A DNA stretch of 64,000 bases from Byssovorax sp. GTDB taxonomy: Bacteria; Myxococcota_A; Polyangia; Polyangiales; Polyangiaceae. The notes beneath the pieces were generated by a model. It was not told the origin of the DNA. It searched no databases and saw only the letters and a list, made by a program, of their open reading frames with translations. The position numbers and the translations under genes were made by a program. This document shows, one piece after another, positions 43,531 to 53,163 of this stretch (its first letter is position 1; each line of letters opens with the position of its first letter). Location: contig JANYGI010000045.1 in NCBI GenBank assembly GCA_025362495.1, positions 1-64,000 of the forward strand, read 5' to 3'.

Positions 43531-44718
43531 TCACGGCGCGGCTGAGGGCGTGCGCGCGGCGGCGCCGGCCACCGGTCCGGGGCTCGCGAGCAGCTCGGCC
43601 GTGACGCGCCCGACCACCTCGGCGCCAGACGGCGTGAAGTGGAGAAAGTCGTAATACGTGCGCGAGGAATCCTCCAGCACCGGCATCAGATCGATCTGAT
43701 CCACGCCCAGATCGGCGGCGATCCGGGCGGCGCGCGCGTCGGCGAGGGCCATCAGCCGCGACGCGAGGGCGGGAGTGCAATAGACGTGCACCTCTTCCTT
43801 GTAGGGCCGCCCGAGGCCGAAATTCCAGAGCATCTTCTCCAGATCCGGTGCGCTGGTGTCGCCGCGCCACGGCTGGCGGACGATGACGACGCGCTTCGCC
43901 TTCGAAGCGCAGAGGGTGACTATCGCGCGCAGCCACTTCTCGAAGCGGTCGAGCATCGGCGTCGGATCGGCGGACTCGTCGATCATCTGCGCGGCCCGCG
44001 CGCGCATGGCGCGGACGCGGTGCAGCCAGTCACCGCTCTTCGGCGTCACCGTCAGCGGCCGGAGCAGGCGCCGCTGCTGCGTCGAGACGAGCTGCCAGAG
44101 CGCGGTCCTTCGCGGGGAGAAGCTCCACGGGCCGTCCGGGTGCTGCTCGAAGATGTTCCCCGCCGGCACCGGGTCTTCACGCAGCGTCGCGGGCATCTTC
44201 TCGCCCAGCCAGCTCACGATGTCGCTCGCGCCGACCATGATCAGGATCGCGTCGAGCCGCTCGTACCGTGGCAGGACGCGCGTCATGAGCTGATGGAGCT
44301 CGTGGCATGGGAGGATCGCGCGGGCGATGTTACCGATGTGGACGCGATCCACGCCGAGCGCGCGCAGGTGCTCCGGCCGGCTGAGGATGCGCTCGGCCAC
44401 GGCGCCCCAGGTCTGCCGTTGATCGAGGTAGTAGCACTCCGCCGCGCTCCCGCCGATGACGAGCGCCCGATAGGCCCTCTCTCCTTTGCGAGGGGGTGGG
44501 CCGCCGCGCTCTCCATCGCAGTTGATCTCGACGTACGAGCTCGCGTCGAGCGCGGGCAAGGCCGATTGATCGATGTCGAGTCGGCGACGAACGTAGGGGC
44601 GATAGCGGTAGCACGCCCCGCCGTCGCGCAGCGCCAGGCGAGCCGCCGCCTCGGCCCCGACCGCGGCTGCGGCGGCGCCGAGCGCGCCGACGAGGGCCCT
44701 TGTGACCCAGCGACTCAC
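43531..44718 (-). CDS. SGNH/GDSL-type hydrolase of the exopolysaccharide locus
   Basis: 395 residues, GTG start overlapping the flippase stop by 4 bases. An N-terminal membrane or signal segment (ALVGALGAAAAAVGAEAAARLAL) precedes the catalytic domain. Block I is VIGGSAAECY, with serine in a GGSA rather than GDS context. Block III is LIMVGASDIVSW (Asp instead of the usual Asn), and the catalytic Asp/His pair is in YYDFLHFTPSGAEVV. Such enzymes commonly act as O-acetyl esterases or transferases on polysaccharides. The coupling to the Wzx gene supports modification of the exported polymer. Confidence 0.78.
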   Translation of the reverse strand: MSRWVTRALVGALGAAAAAVGAEAAARLALRDGGACYRYRPYVRRRLDIDQSALPALDASSYVEINCDGERGGPPPRKGERAYRALVIGGSAAECYYLDQRQTWGAVAERILSRPEHLRALGVDRVHIGNIARAILPCHELHQLMTRVLPRYERLDAILIMVGASDIVSWLGEKMPATLREDPVPAGNIFEQHPDGPWSFSPRRTALWQLVSTQQRRLLRPLTVTPKSGDWLHRVRAMRARAAQMIDESADPTPMLDRFEKWLRAIVTLCASKAKRVVIVRQPWRGDTSAPDLEKMLWNFGLGRPYKEEVHVYCTPALASRLMALADARAARIAADLGVDQIDLMPVLEDSSRTYYDFLHFTPSGAEVVGRVTAELLASPGPVAGAAARTPSAAP

Positions 44719-46277
44719 GACTTCGGGCTCCGGATGCCGGGCAGGAAGCGCCGCACGCGCGCCATGACATCGACGTAGGGATCGTCGCGATAGACGAAGA
44801 AGATCCAGGTCATCGCGAAGACCGTCACCATGCCGAGGCCGGCGAGGAGCAGCGGGACGAACATCGCAGCGCGCGAGGTCGAGCGAGGGAACGCGTTCAG
44901 GCCGAGCTTGAGGCTGAGCAGCAGCAGGGCCGCCGGGGCGACACCGAGGCTCGCGCGGCCCACCACGTAGCGGAGATACTCGCCGACCGACACGTCGAGC
45001 TCACGGCACGTGAAGACCATCACGGCGGCCGCGAAGAGCACGCTCGGGACCGCAGTACCCACGGCCACTCCGACGATCCCGAGCGGCCGCACGAGGGCCA
45101 GGCTCAACGCGAGGTTGGCAGCGCCCATGGCGAGCAGCGCCAGCGCGGGCTTCACCGGCTTGCCCAGGCCCATGAGGATCGGCAGCGCCACGCCCCGCAC
45201 CGGGAGGAAGAACACGAACGAGACCATGAGCACGCGGACGACGGGGCCGGACGCCTGCGCATAGCCCCGTCCCATCCACCATCCGATGAACTCGGGGCCG
45301 AGCACGATGAGATAGATCCCGACGAGCAACGACATCGAATAAGCGATCTTCGACCACTTCAGGTAGACCCGGCGGAGCTCCGCGATGTTGCCTTCGCCCT
45401 CGAGTCGCGCGGCGAGCGGCATGACCACCATTCCAATGCCGAGCACGAGGCCGGTGAGGGGCGGAAAAAACTTGTTTCCGACGTCGAAGAACGTGCCCGC
45501 CGCCGGATCCTGGAAGGCGCCGATCACCAGCGCGTCGGAGCGGAAGGCGAGCTGGCTGCCCACGCTGAGGAGCATGGCAAAGACGCTGAAGCCGAGGATG
45601 GTGCGAACCTGGCTGCGGTCGAAGCGCTGGAGGTTGAAGCGGACGCCCGGACAGCGCCGCCGCACGAAGATCATCCCCCCGGTGAACTCGACGACCATGC
45701 TCCCGAGCTGGATGAGGGCGACGAGGATCAACGACGGATGAACGCGGAGCACGCCGATGGTGAGGGCGAGGCGGAGGAGGAGACTCGCGATCATCACCAC
45801 GTTCTTCGCCGGGAACTCGTGGTAAGCTTCGAGGATGCCAAAAGGCAACTGGGAGACGAACCCCAGGCCGACCTGGAGCACCGCAATCCAGTAGGCGATG
45901 CGGGCCTCGGCGATCCACCGCGGGCCGAGAACCTGCCACGCCGGGGCGCGCAGGTAGACGTGCTCGAAGAAGATGGAGAGCCCCGCTCCGATCACGGTCG
46001 CGCCGGCGCCGAGGAGGATGCAGATCCCAAGGCAGCTCGCGACGGCCTCGTTGACTTTGTCGAGGTCTTTCGAGGCGGCGCTCCGGGCTATGAAGCGCAC
46101 CGAGGCCATGGGCACGCCGAGGATGAGCAGCCCGAGCACGCCTGTCAGCGAGGCGACCGTCAGCCATGCTCCGTTGGCGTCGGGCCCCAGCGCGGTGATC
46201 TGCACCGGGGTGAGCTGGATCATGACGGCAATCTGGATCAGCGCCAGCGCCCAGTTCGATCCAACGTTCTTGAGCAT
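44715..46277 (-). CDS. Polysaccharide flippase, Wzx-type (MOP superfamily)
   Basis: 520 residues with about 12-14 hydrophobic segments spread evenly. It starts LKNVGSNWALALIQIAVMIQL, typical of PST/Wzx transporters, and includes EAYHEFPAKNVVMI and the conserved loop DVGNKFFPPLTG. The family flips undecaprenyl-linked repeat units across the inner membrane in Wzx/Wzy-dependent polysaccharide synthesis. It is the first gene of a minus-strand pair with the SGNH hydrolase and is divergent from the beta-helix gene. No specific sugar can be inferred. Confidence 0.9.
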   Translation of the reverse strand: MLKNVGSNWALALIQIAVMIQLTPVQITALGPDANGAWLTVASLTGVLGLLILGVPMASVRFIARSAASKDLDKVNEAVASCLGICILLGAGATVIGAGLSIFFEHVYLRAPAWQVLGPRWIAEARIAYWIAVLQVGLGFVSQLPFGILEAYHEFPAKNVVMIASLLLRLALTIGVLRVHPSLILVALIQLGSMVVEFTGGMIFVRRRCPGVRFNLQRFDRSQVRTILGFSVFAMLLSVGSQLAFRSDALVIGAFQDPAAGTFFDVGNKFFPPLTGLVLGIGMVVMPLAARLEGEGNIAELRRVYLKWSKIAYSMSLLVGIYLIVLGPEFIGWWMGRGYAQASGPVVRVLMVSFVFFLPVRGVALPILMGLGKPVKPALALLAMGAANLALSLALVRPLGIVGVAVGTAVPSVLFAAAVMVFTCRELDVSVGEYLRYVVGRASLGVAPAALLLLSLKLGLNAFPRSTSRAAMFVPLLLAGLGMVTVFAMTWIFFVYRDDPYVDVMARVRRFLPGIRSPKS

Positions 46278-46524
46278 GAATCCGACTCCGGCTGGAAAGG
46301 AACCTTCGAGGTGAGCCGGCGAGAGGCCGTGGGCTCATTCCTGACCCCGGACGACCGGTTGGTCGTAGCCCCGATCCACCCGCGACGTCAACGAGGAATT
46401 GTTTGCGTTCAAACGACTCGGGGACGCCCGAGCTCGGGCGTTCGAGCCGCCGCGACGCGTGTTTCCTGCCATTGATTGCCAGGACGGCACCCACGCTGCC
46501 CGGCGCGGCATCCAACGCATCAGC

Positions 46525-48048
46525 GTGAGCAATCTCACTGGAACGCGAAGAGTCGGACGAGCGCTCGCGGTGATGATCATTCTTGCCCCGCGGTTCGCCC
46601 GTGCAGCAACCTTTGCGGTCGGGCCAGGCCGTCAGCTCCGGGATCTCCAGGCGGTCGCCCCGAAGCTGCAGCCGGGCGACGTCGTCCTCGTCGACGGCGA
46701 CGCCACGTATCCGGGCGACGTGCTCCTTCGCAACGACGGCGCCGCCGACGCGAAGATCGTCATTCGAGGCCGCCGTGTCGCGGGCAAGCGCCCCGTCCTC
46801 GCGGGGGGCAAGACTACCCTCGAAGTGCGCGGCAGCCATTATCAGATCGAGGGATTCGAGATCACCGGCGGGGCCGCGCGCTGCGTCTTTCACCACGGCG
46901 ACGACGTGACCCTGGCCGACACGGTCATCCACGATTGCCCGCGCCACGGCCTCCTCGGCGCCGACGACGACACCGGCTCGCTCACGCTGCGCTACGTGGA
47001 GGTCTACCACGCTGGCGCCGGCGACTCGGCCCACCCCATCTACATGGCGACCGACCACCGCGCCTTCCCCGGCGCGGTGTTCCGCATGGAGCACTGCTAT
47101 CTTCACGATCAAAACGGGGGTAACAACATCAAGTCTCGTGCCGAGCGCAACGAGATCCACTACAACTGGATAGAAGGCGCGAAGTACCATGAAATCGAGC
47201 TGATCGGCCCCGACGGCGGCGAGCCTCACCGCCGCGACGACTCCGACGTCGTGGGCAACGTGATCAGGAAGCTGCGGCCGGGCTACGTGGTCCGCGTCGG
47301 CGGCGACGGCAGCGGCGAGAGCAACGGTCGTTATCGATTCACGAACAACACCATCGTGATCGGCCCGGAGACGCGCGCCGTATTCCGCCTTTTCAACGGC
47401 CTCGAGAGCATCGAGATGCACAACAACGCCTTCTTCCGCGAGGGCGGCGGGGGCGTGCGGATCCTCGTCGAGGACGACGTCCGCTGGGCCGACGGACACC
47501 CGCTCATGGCCGGTACCCACAACTGGCTTCCGCGCGGATCGACCTCGATTCCAGGCGAGTGGGATCACACCCTCTTCGGCGTCGATCCCGGCTTCGTCTC
47601 GTCGAGCGATCTCCGCCCGACCGCGACGAGCCCCCTCGTCGACGCGGGATCCGAGGTGCTCCCGAGCCCGCCGAGCTGCGCATTCCCTGCTCCGCTGGTC
47701 GAAGCGCAGTCCAGCCCGCCGATTGGCCGCCTCGAGCTGCCGCTCACCGTGGCGCCGCGCGGACGCGTGGGCGCCATCGATATCGGGGCCTTCGAGTACA
47801 CCGGGCCCGCCGCAGCGACCTCGAGCGGCGGCCCCACGCGCCCCGACGAGCCCGAGCCGCCGCGCCCCGGTCACCCGCCGCCTCCGCCGTCACCGCTCCC
47901 TTCGCCGCCGCTGTTCCCGCGGCTCGTGCGCGGCGCGTGCGGATGCGATTTCGACGGTGAACGCAGCGGGTTGCCCGCGGCCGCCGCGAGCGCGCTCGCC
48001 GGCCTCGTCGCCCTCGCGCGCCGACGCGGGCGACGCCCTCGACGTTGA
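46525..48048 (+). CDS. Secreted right-handed beta-helix protein with MYXO-CTERM-like tail (putative polysaccharide lyase/depolymerase)
   Basis: 507 residues from GTG 46525, which places a signal peptide (LAVMIILAPRFARA-A) directly after a short basic stretch; the frame is open to TTG 46399. The body consists of beta-helix coils with stacked Asn/Asp and hydrophobic repeats: YQIEGFEITGG, DVTLADTVIHDC, NEIHYNWIEGA, NNTIVIG. It matches alginate-lyase/pectate-lyase-like Beta_helix families. The end is a Pro-rich linker, ACGCD, a hydrophobic helix and RRRGRRPRR, i.e. MYXO-CTERM sorting. Within an EPS locus it probably trims or remodels the polymer at the cell surface. Confidence 0.78.
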   Translation: MSNLTGTRRVGRALAVMIILAPRFARAATFAVGPGRQLRDLQAVAPKLQPGDVVLVDGDATYPGDVLLRNDGAADAKIVIRGRRVAGKRPVLAGGKTTLEVRGSHYQIEGFEITGGAARCVFHHGDDVTLADTVIHDCPRHGLLGADDDTGSLTLRYVEVYHAGAGDSAHPIYMATDHRAFPGAVFRMEHCYLHDQNGGNNIKSRAERNEIHYNWIEGAKYHEIELIGPDGGEPHRRDDSDVVGNVIRKLRPGYVVRVGGDGSGESNGRYRFTNNTIVIGPETRAVFRLFNGLESIEMHNNAFFREGGGGVRILVEDDVRWADGHPLMAGTHNWLPRGSTSIPGEWDHTLFGVDPGFVSSSDLRPTATSPLVDAGSEVLPSPPSCAFPAPLVEAQSSPPIGRLELPLTVAPRGRVGAIDIGAFEYTGPAAATSSGGPTRPDEPEPPRPGHPPPPPSPLPSPPLFPRLVRGACGCDFDGERSGLPAAAASALAGLVALARRRGRRPRR

Positions 48049-48075
48049 CCGGCCCAGCGCGCCGCAGTAATCAGG

Positions 48076-49512
48076 ATGTCCGCCCTGGAGAGCGGTCATC
48101 GTATGTTCGCACTGCTCGGCATCATCGGCCTCATGATCTCGATCTACATGAGGCCCTACGAGTGGAACGCGGATCTCGCGACCCTCCCGTTCCTGCAGGT
48201 GTGCTGCGCCCTGGCGATCGTCGGGCTCGTGATCGACTTCGCGACGCGCCGCACGCTGCTGATCTCCAACCCGATGACGCCGTGGTGCGTCTTCCTCGTG
48301 TTCTGGTGCATCGTCACGCTGGGCCTCGCCGCGCCCGAGCTGGTCGCGTCGAAATCTTCGCCAATCATCATCTCGCTGACGCTCTTCATCCTGATCTCGC
48401 ACGGCGTGCAGACGGTGAAGGCGTTCACCCGGCTCGTGGTCACGATCTTCGCGCTGGGCCTCTTCGTGGCCTATGTCGGCGCTGATCAGGGCCTGAACAA
48501 CTTCGGCTGTCACGTCGTTCCACCCCAGGGCGACACGCGCCGGCCGTTCTTCGACGGGCGCGACTGCCAGGCCACCGAGGAGCTCAAGCAGGAAGACGCC
48601 GTGAGCCTCTGTTACGTTGGTCCCGCCGCCAAGAGCGTCTATTATCGGTGCGAGAAGCCGGGCTATTTCAACACGTCGTCCATCGAAGGGCGGGTCCGTT
48701 ACCTCGGCGTGCTCACCGATCCGAACGAGCTGGCGCTGGCCACCTCGCTCGCCCTGCCGATCGCGTTCGCCTTCTTCGAGATGAAGCGCTCGGCGGCGCG
48801 CCTCCTGCTGCTGCTCTTCGGCGTCGGCCTCGTCGCTCTCGAGGTCGTCTTCACGAAATCGCGCGGAGGACAGATTGTCTTCGCCGTCGTCCTCGGCGCC
48901 TATTTCGTGCGTAAATACGGGATAAAGCGGGGCGCGATCATCGCCGGCGTGATGGCTGTCCCCCTGATCGCGCTCGGTGGCCGCTCGGGGGACGCGGCAG
49001 ATCAATCGGCGCTCGACCGGCTCCACGCGGCCAGCGCGGCGATTCACCTCCTGATCCAGTATCCCATCAAGGGCGCCGGCTATACCCAGTTCACCGAGCA
49101 CCACCCGCTCACCGCGCACAACGCCTACCTGCTCTCGGCCGGCGAGCTCGGGTGGCCCGGGCTGCTCAGCTTCGCGAGCATCGTCTATCTCTGCGCCAAG
49201 ACGACGGTATCGGTGCTGCGCTTCGACTTCGACGAGGACGACCCCGAGAGCGCCAACATCAAGTCGCTGGCGATGGCGATGCTGGCCGTGTTCGCGGGCA
49301 TCGGCATCGGCATCTTCCTGCTCTCGTGGACCTATCACTTCATCCTGTGGATCCACTTCGGCCTGGCCGGCGCGCTCTACTCGGTGATGAAGAAGAAGTA
49401 CCCGCGCTTCCAGGTCCGCTTGAGCATGAAGGAGCTCGGGGCCATCCTCGTCACATGGATCTTCATTCTCGTGGCCTTCACCGCTCACATCATACGCAAA
49501 GGCTGCTGGTGA
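48076..49512 (+). CDS. O-antigen ligase/polymerase family membrane protein (Wzy/WaaL-like)
   Basis: 478 residues, 10-12 membrane helices. The large periplasmic loop holds SIEGRVRYLGVLTDPNELAL, followed by TKSRGGQIVF after helix 8. The family signature is TEHHPLTAHNAYLLSAGELGWPGLL (H-x-x-HN-x-x-L...E-x-G). Wzy_C proteins polymerise lipid-linked repeat units or ligate them to an acceptor. With a Wzx, a PCP and an OPX in the same locus a polymerase role is favoured. ATG 48076 or 48103 may be the start; neither has a clear ribosome-binding site. Confidence 0.88.
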   Translation: MSALESGHRMFALLGIIGLMISIYMRPYEWNADLATLPFLQVCCALAIVGLVIDFATRRTLLISNPMTPWCVFLVFWCIVTLGLAAPELVASKSSPIIISLTLFILISHGVQTVKAFTRLVVTIFALGLFVAYVGADQGLNNFGCHVVPPQGDTRRPFFDGRDCQATEELKQEDAVSLCYVGPAAKSVYYRCEKPGYFNTSSIEGRVRYLGVLTDPNELALATSLALPIAFAFFEMKRSAARLLLLLFGVGLVALEVVFTKSRGGQIVFAVVLGAYFVRKYGIKRGAIIAGVMAVPLIALGGRSGDAADQSALDRLHAASAAIHLLIQYPIKGAGYTQFTEHHPLTAHNAYLLSAGELGWPGLLSFASIVYLCAKTTVSVLRFDFDEDDPESANIKSLAMAMLAVFAGIGIGIFLLSWTYHFILWIHFGLAGALYSVMKKKYPRFQVRLSMKELGAILVTWIFILVAFTAHIIRKGCW

Positions 49513-49629
49513 CTGCCACTCTCGCCGGGAGCCTGGGGCCTTTCGCCGATGCGCGAGCACGGAGCCAGCAGGCGGGCTCGACGAGGTTCACCGACGGCCA
49601 AGTGGCTGGTGTCCTTCGACACCAGCTAC

Positions 49630-50379
49630 CTAGCGACCCAGGCCCAGGAACATCACCATGGGAGTCTTGAGGATCACCTTGAGCTCGGTGCGGAGGAACG
49701 CGGGCAAGCTCTCGAGCGAGGCGGCATAGGCGAGGTCGAAGAGGAGCTTCATCCGCATGTCGTCGGCCTCGGCGCCCTCGGCCTCTTCGAGCTCGAAGGG
49801 GTTGGTGAGCGTCGCGGCGAAGGCGGCAATCTCGCTGTTCTCCGGCGCCTTGCCGGAGTAACCGAGCGAGATCTGCGCGAGCCCGGTGATCCCCGGCTTG
49901 ATGTCGCGCATCCGCTCTTCGAAGAAGGGAATCGCCAGCGCCAGATTGACCAGCAGCTCCGGTCGCTCGGGGCGCGGGCCGACGAGGCTCATCTCGCCGA
50001 CCAGCACGTTCCAGAGCTGGGGTAGCTCATCGAGCCTGGTCTTGCGAAGGAACCTCCCGACGCGGGTCACGCGGGGGTCGTTTTCCTGCGCGAGGATCGC
50101 GCCTGTAAGCCTCTCCGCATCCACTCGCATGGTACGGAATTTGCGCATGTCGAACTCGCGAAATTGCGGTCGAGGAATGCCGTCGATGACCTCCACGCCC
50201 TGGAGCGTCCCGGCCCGACGTTGCTTGTAGAAAATTGGCCCAGGAGATTCGGCGTAAATGGCTGCGCCGATCAATGGATAGAGGGGGAGCGTCACCGCTA
50301 GACCCAGGCCCGAGGCCAGGAGGTCGATGGCGCGCTTGGTCGCACGGACGCCGGGGGTCACGGCATCGTTGTAGCTCAT
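49630..50379 (-). CDS. Initiating sugar-1-phosphate transferase (bacterial sugar transferase family)
   Basis: 249 residues. A single N-terminal hydrophobic hairpin ([27 protein letters not shown]) identifies the small monotopic phosphoglycosyltransferase type rather than the long WbaP type. Signature blocks: [16 protein letters not shown] with [28 protein letters not shown] and [10 protein letters not shown]. The enzyme transfers the first sugar-1-phosphate to undecaprenyl phosphate. The C-terminal ~60 residues lengthen the usual domain slightly. It is divergent from the RsbW-like gene with only 40 bases between the starts, so the two probably share a control region. Confidence 0.92.
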   Translation of the reverse strand: MSYNDAVTPGVRATKRAIDLLASGLGLAVTLPLYPLIGAAIYAESPGPIFYKQRRAGTLQGVEVIDGIPRPQFREFDMRKFRTMRVDAERLTGAILAQENDPRVTRVGRFLRKTRLDELPQLWNVLVGEMSLVGPRPERPELLVNLALAIPFFEERMRDIKPGITGLAQISLGYSGKAPENSEIAAFAATLTNPFELEEAEGAEADDMRMKLLFDLAYAASLESLPAFLRTELKVILKTPMVMFLGLGR

Positions 50380-50419
50380 TTTCGCCGATTCATGGTAGGG
50401 TTGCCGCCAGGAGGTAGGC

Positions 50420-51043
50420 GTGATTCTGCTGCGCGTTCCGGGGACGCTCGAGTACCGAAATCTCGCGTTACGTGCCGTTTCCGAGGCATGCCGGATCGCT
50501 CAGCACGACGAGTGGGAGGGCGCCTCCCTCGAAGCGCAGACGGTGTCCGCGCTCGGTGAAGCGTTCAACAACATCGCGATCCACAGCTACGCCGGGCGCC
50601 CCGCGGGCGACGTCGTCGTCGAGATCAGCTGGACCCGCGACGAAATCGTCATGCAAATCTCCGACGACGGCCGCAGCTTCGATCCCGAGCTGGTCGAGCT
50701 GCCGGATCTCGACGCGCTGCCCGAGGGCGGCATGGGCTTGTTCATCATCCGCTCGTTCATGGACGAGGTCGAGTACCAGGCGGGGCCGCCGAACGTGCTC
50801 CGCCTCGTGAAGCGACGCGCGGCACGGGCAGAAGGCGAAATCGCTCCGATGTCGACGCGATCGCCAGCCCGCGCGGGCGGGAGCTCGAAGCTCCCTTCAT
50901 CAGGGCGATCTGGCTCGATGCCTCGCGGAAATGCCGACGCCGATCGCGATCGGGATCCTTCGGCGAGCGGCTGGCGAATGTTGGCAGTGGATGCTGGCGC
51001 GGCGACGAGCCTGCGCAAGACGGGGACCGCAAAGCAAAAATGA
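50420..51043 (+). CDS. RsbW-like anti-sigma factor / serine kinase (GHKL ATPase)
   Basis: 207 residues, GTG start. Residues 1-135 form an HATPase_c_2 domain: N box E47-AFNN51-IAIHSY, G1 SDDGRSFDP (82-89) and G2 EGGMGLFIIRSFMDEV (102-117). This is the set seen in SpoIIAB/RsbW kinases, which bind a sigma factor or other target and phosphorylate an antagonist. A ~70-residue Ser/Arg/Gly-rich tail is unusual. Its stop overlaps the STAS antagonist gene by 4 bases (ATGA), the standard RsbV/RsbW pairing in reverse order. A SpoIIE phosphatase is encoded 6.5 kb away in the same locus. Confidence 0.87.
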   Translation: MILLRVPGTLEYRNLALRAVSEACRIAQHDEWEGASLEAQTVSALGEAFNNIAIHSYAGRPAGDVVVEISWTRDEIVMQISDDGRSFDPELVELPDLDALPEGGMGLFIIRSFMDEVEYQAGPPNVLRLVKRRAARAEGEIAPMSTRSPARAGGSSKLPSSGRSGSMPRGNADADRDRDPSASGWRMLAVDAGAATSLRKTGTAKQK

Positions 51044-51339
51044 AACATTCGCGTACCGACAACGGCAACGAGACCGTGCTCACGATCGAAGGGACGCTCG
51101 ACGCGGTGACCGCGCCGGAGCTGAGGAGCGTGGTCGACGATCTCGTCAACGAAAGCCGCAAAGAGGTGACGCTCGATCTCGCTGCGCTGCGCCTGATCGA
51201 CAGCTCCGGTGTCGGCGTGATCGTCTCGTTGTTCAAGCGCGTGCGCGCCAACGGCGGGCAGGTGCGCATCACCGGACTGCGCGATCAGCCGCGCGCGATC
51301 TTCCGCCTGCTGCGCCTCGATCGCGTCTTCCCCGTGTAG
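51040..51339 (+). CDS. STAS-domain anti-sigma factor antagonist (RsbV/SpoIIAA-like)
   Basis: 99 residues, ATG within the stop of the kinase gene. The STAS core shows TVLTIEGTLDAVTAPELR, KEVTLDLAALRLIDSSGVGVIVSL and GQVRITGLRDQPRAIFRLLRL. The D54-S55-S56-G57 loop contains the serine that the partner kinase phosphorylates and the SpoIIE-type phosphatase restores. Dephosphorylated STAS would release the kinase target. The target is not encoded nearby (no sigma factor gene in the window), so it may be a polysaccharide assembly protein, as in the Vibrio Syp system, or a distant sigma factor. Confidence 0.92.
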   Translation: MKHSRTDNGNETVLTIEGTLDAVTAPELRSVVDDLVNESRKEVTLDLAALRLIDSSGVGVIVSLFKRVRANGGQVRITGLRDQPRAIFRLLRLDRVFPV

Positions 51340-51543
51340 CTCGGCGGCGATGTCCCTGTGGGGTCAGCTACCCGGCGCGCATGAGCGGAACTGTAGGCGA
51401 TGGCGCGTCGGGGGTGGCGCGCTCGGCGGCATCAATCTACGATGCGATCCTCCGGGTTCTTCTCCCCTGGGCGTTGAGCGCTTGCGCGCCGCGACGCTGG
51501 TGAAGGCGAGCAGGACCTCTCCGACACCACGACAAACGCGGCC

Positions 51544-53163
51544 ATGGACAAGCACACGAACCTGACGAACGCCGTGGTGACGGCGGTCACGCGCGCCGAC
51601 GGTTTGGGCGGCGTGAAGAAAGCGGCGACCGCGTCGGGGGGCCAGCCGGGACAGCCGCCGGCGCTGCCGAACTTCGCCGTGCTCGCGCGCCGCATCTTCG
51701 GCAACTGGCCGCTCATCGTCGGCGCGCTGGTCATCGGGGCGCCGATCAGCCTGAAGGTCGTCAAGGGGAAGATGCCCGTCTACAAGAGCGAGGGCACGCT
51801 CATCTTCCGCGGCGGGGTCAACGGCGATCCGTCGCTCGAAGCGCTGAAGTCGCTCGGCCAGCGCATGAAGGAGACCTCGCTCGCCACGTCGACGTTGAAG
51901 CGAGTCGTCGACGATCTGCACCTGTCTCGCCACGCCACGGAGACGGGTAATTACGAAGCCATCATCGGGTCGCTGCGCCCCCGGATCGACACCAAGCCGA
52001 AGACCCCGGACACGTTCACGGTGACCTTCGACGACTCATCGCCGGAAGATGCCCAGCGGATCGCGCAGCGGCTCTGCGAGGTGATGATGGAAGAGAACAT
52101 GAAGAGCCGGCAGGACCGCGCGAAGGACTCGATCGACTTCCTCGAGTCCGAGAAAAAGCGCGCGGACGACGATCTCGCCAAGTCCGAGAAGGCGCGCACG
52201 CTCTTCATGTCGCTGCATCCCGAGTTCGCGTCCGACGGCAAGGACGGCACGACGATCCGCGCCGAGCAGAAGGCCGACGCGTCGCAGAGGAAGAAGGCCG
52301 CGGGGAACGCGATGCGCGTGCGGCGAGCCGCGGGAGCGGCGCCCGCGGTGAACGCAGCGGCCACGCGGGGCTTCGGGCCCGCGGCTCCTGCAGCAGCGGG
52401 GGCTCCGGCGGTCGACCCCGTGCTCGTCGCCGCGCGAAACCAGGCCCGCGGCGAGGTCGCGGCGGCGAAGAAGCAGCTCGCCGACAAGTCGGTGAGCCTC
52501 ACCGAGCAGCACCCCGATGTGCGCGCCGCGGCCGCTCGCGTCGCCGCCGCCGAGACGACGCTCGAGCAGGCCGAAGCGGCGATCGCAGCCGCGCAGCAGA
52601 ACGATCCGGCGCCCGCGCCGTCGCCGGTCGCGGCGGCGGCGGTCGCCGATCCCTACGACGATCCCTCGGCGGCGCCCACCGCCGCGCCCGCGCCGGTCGC
52701 GGCCGGCGGCGTGGCCGTCGAAAAGCCGCAGCCCAAGCCGCGCCTCACCGATGACGGCGAGCCGATCGCCGTCGAGATCGAGGCCGAATGGTCGCGGCTG
52801 GTGCGCGACGTCAGCGAGGCGAAGGCCCGGCGCGGCCAGCTCGAAGGGCGCCTGTTCCAGGCCGAGATCGCCGCCAACTCCGAGGTGAGCGGCTACGGAT
52901 CGCAGATGGTGATGCCCGAGCCCGCGACCCGCGGTACGGCGGCCCCGGGGACGAACCCCATGGTGTTACGCGCCGCGGGCATGGGCGCTGCGCTGGTCGT
53001 CGGGCTGCTGCTCGCCGCGCTCCGCGGGATCATCCTCGACGACCGCCTCTTCGACGCGAGCGAGGTCGACGCGCTCGGCCTCGCGCCGCTGCTCGGCTCG
53101 GTTCCCAGGGCCAAGGTCGAGAAAAAGAAGAAGCCCTCGTTGCTCCGGAGGCTCCGTGGTTAG
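51544..53163 (+). CDS. Polysaccharide co-polymerase (Wzz/PCP family)
   Basis: 539 residues. Two membrane segments (about 55-72, NWPLIVGALVIGAPISLKV; and about 475-500, GMGAALVVGLLLAALRGI) flank a long periplasmic region. It begins with the Wzz block YKSEGTLIFRGG and contains a coiled coil interrupted by an Ala/Pro-rich stretch (about 240-410). The end is a short cytoplasmic Lys/Arg-rich tail without a kinase domain. PCP proteins set chain length and link the inner membrane to the OPX channel. The kinase-like partner is encoded separately and overlaps by 8 bases, a split PCP-2 arrangement like those of M. xanthus. Confidence 0.85.
   Translation: MDKHTNLTNAVVTAVTRADGLGGVKKAATASGGQPGQPPALPNFAVLARRIFGNWPLIVGALVIGAPISLKVVKGKMPVYKSEGTLIFRGGVNGDPSLEALKSLGQRMKETSLATSTLKRVVDDLHLSRHATETGNYEAIIGSLRPRIDTKPKTPDTFTVTFDDSSPEDAQRIAQRLCEVMMEENMKSRQDRAKDSIDFLESEKKRADDDLAKSEKARTLFMSLHPEFASDGKDGTTIRAEQKADASQRKKAAGNAMRVRRAAGAAPAVNAAATRGFGPAAPAAAGAPAVDPVLVAARNQARGEVAAAKKQLADKSVSLTEQHPDVRAAAARVAAAETTLEQAEAAIAAAQQNDPAPAPSPVAAAAVADPYDDPSAAPTAAPAPVAAGGVAVEKPQPKPRLTDDGEPIAVEIEAEWSRLVRDVSEAKARRGQLEGRLFQAEIAANSEVSGYGSQMVMPEPATRGTAAPGTNPMVLRAAGMGAALVVGLLLAALRGIILDDRLFDASEVDALGLAPLLGSVPRAKVEKKKKPSLLRRLRG

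Noticed and set aside
45001-47874. 957-codon minus-strand frame across the flippase and beta-helix genes
   Set aside because: Overlaps the Wzx gene in another frame and lies antisense to the beta-helix gene; no recognisable protein features.
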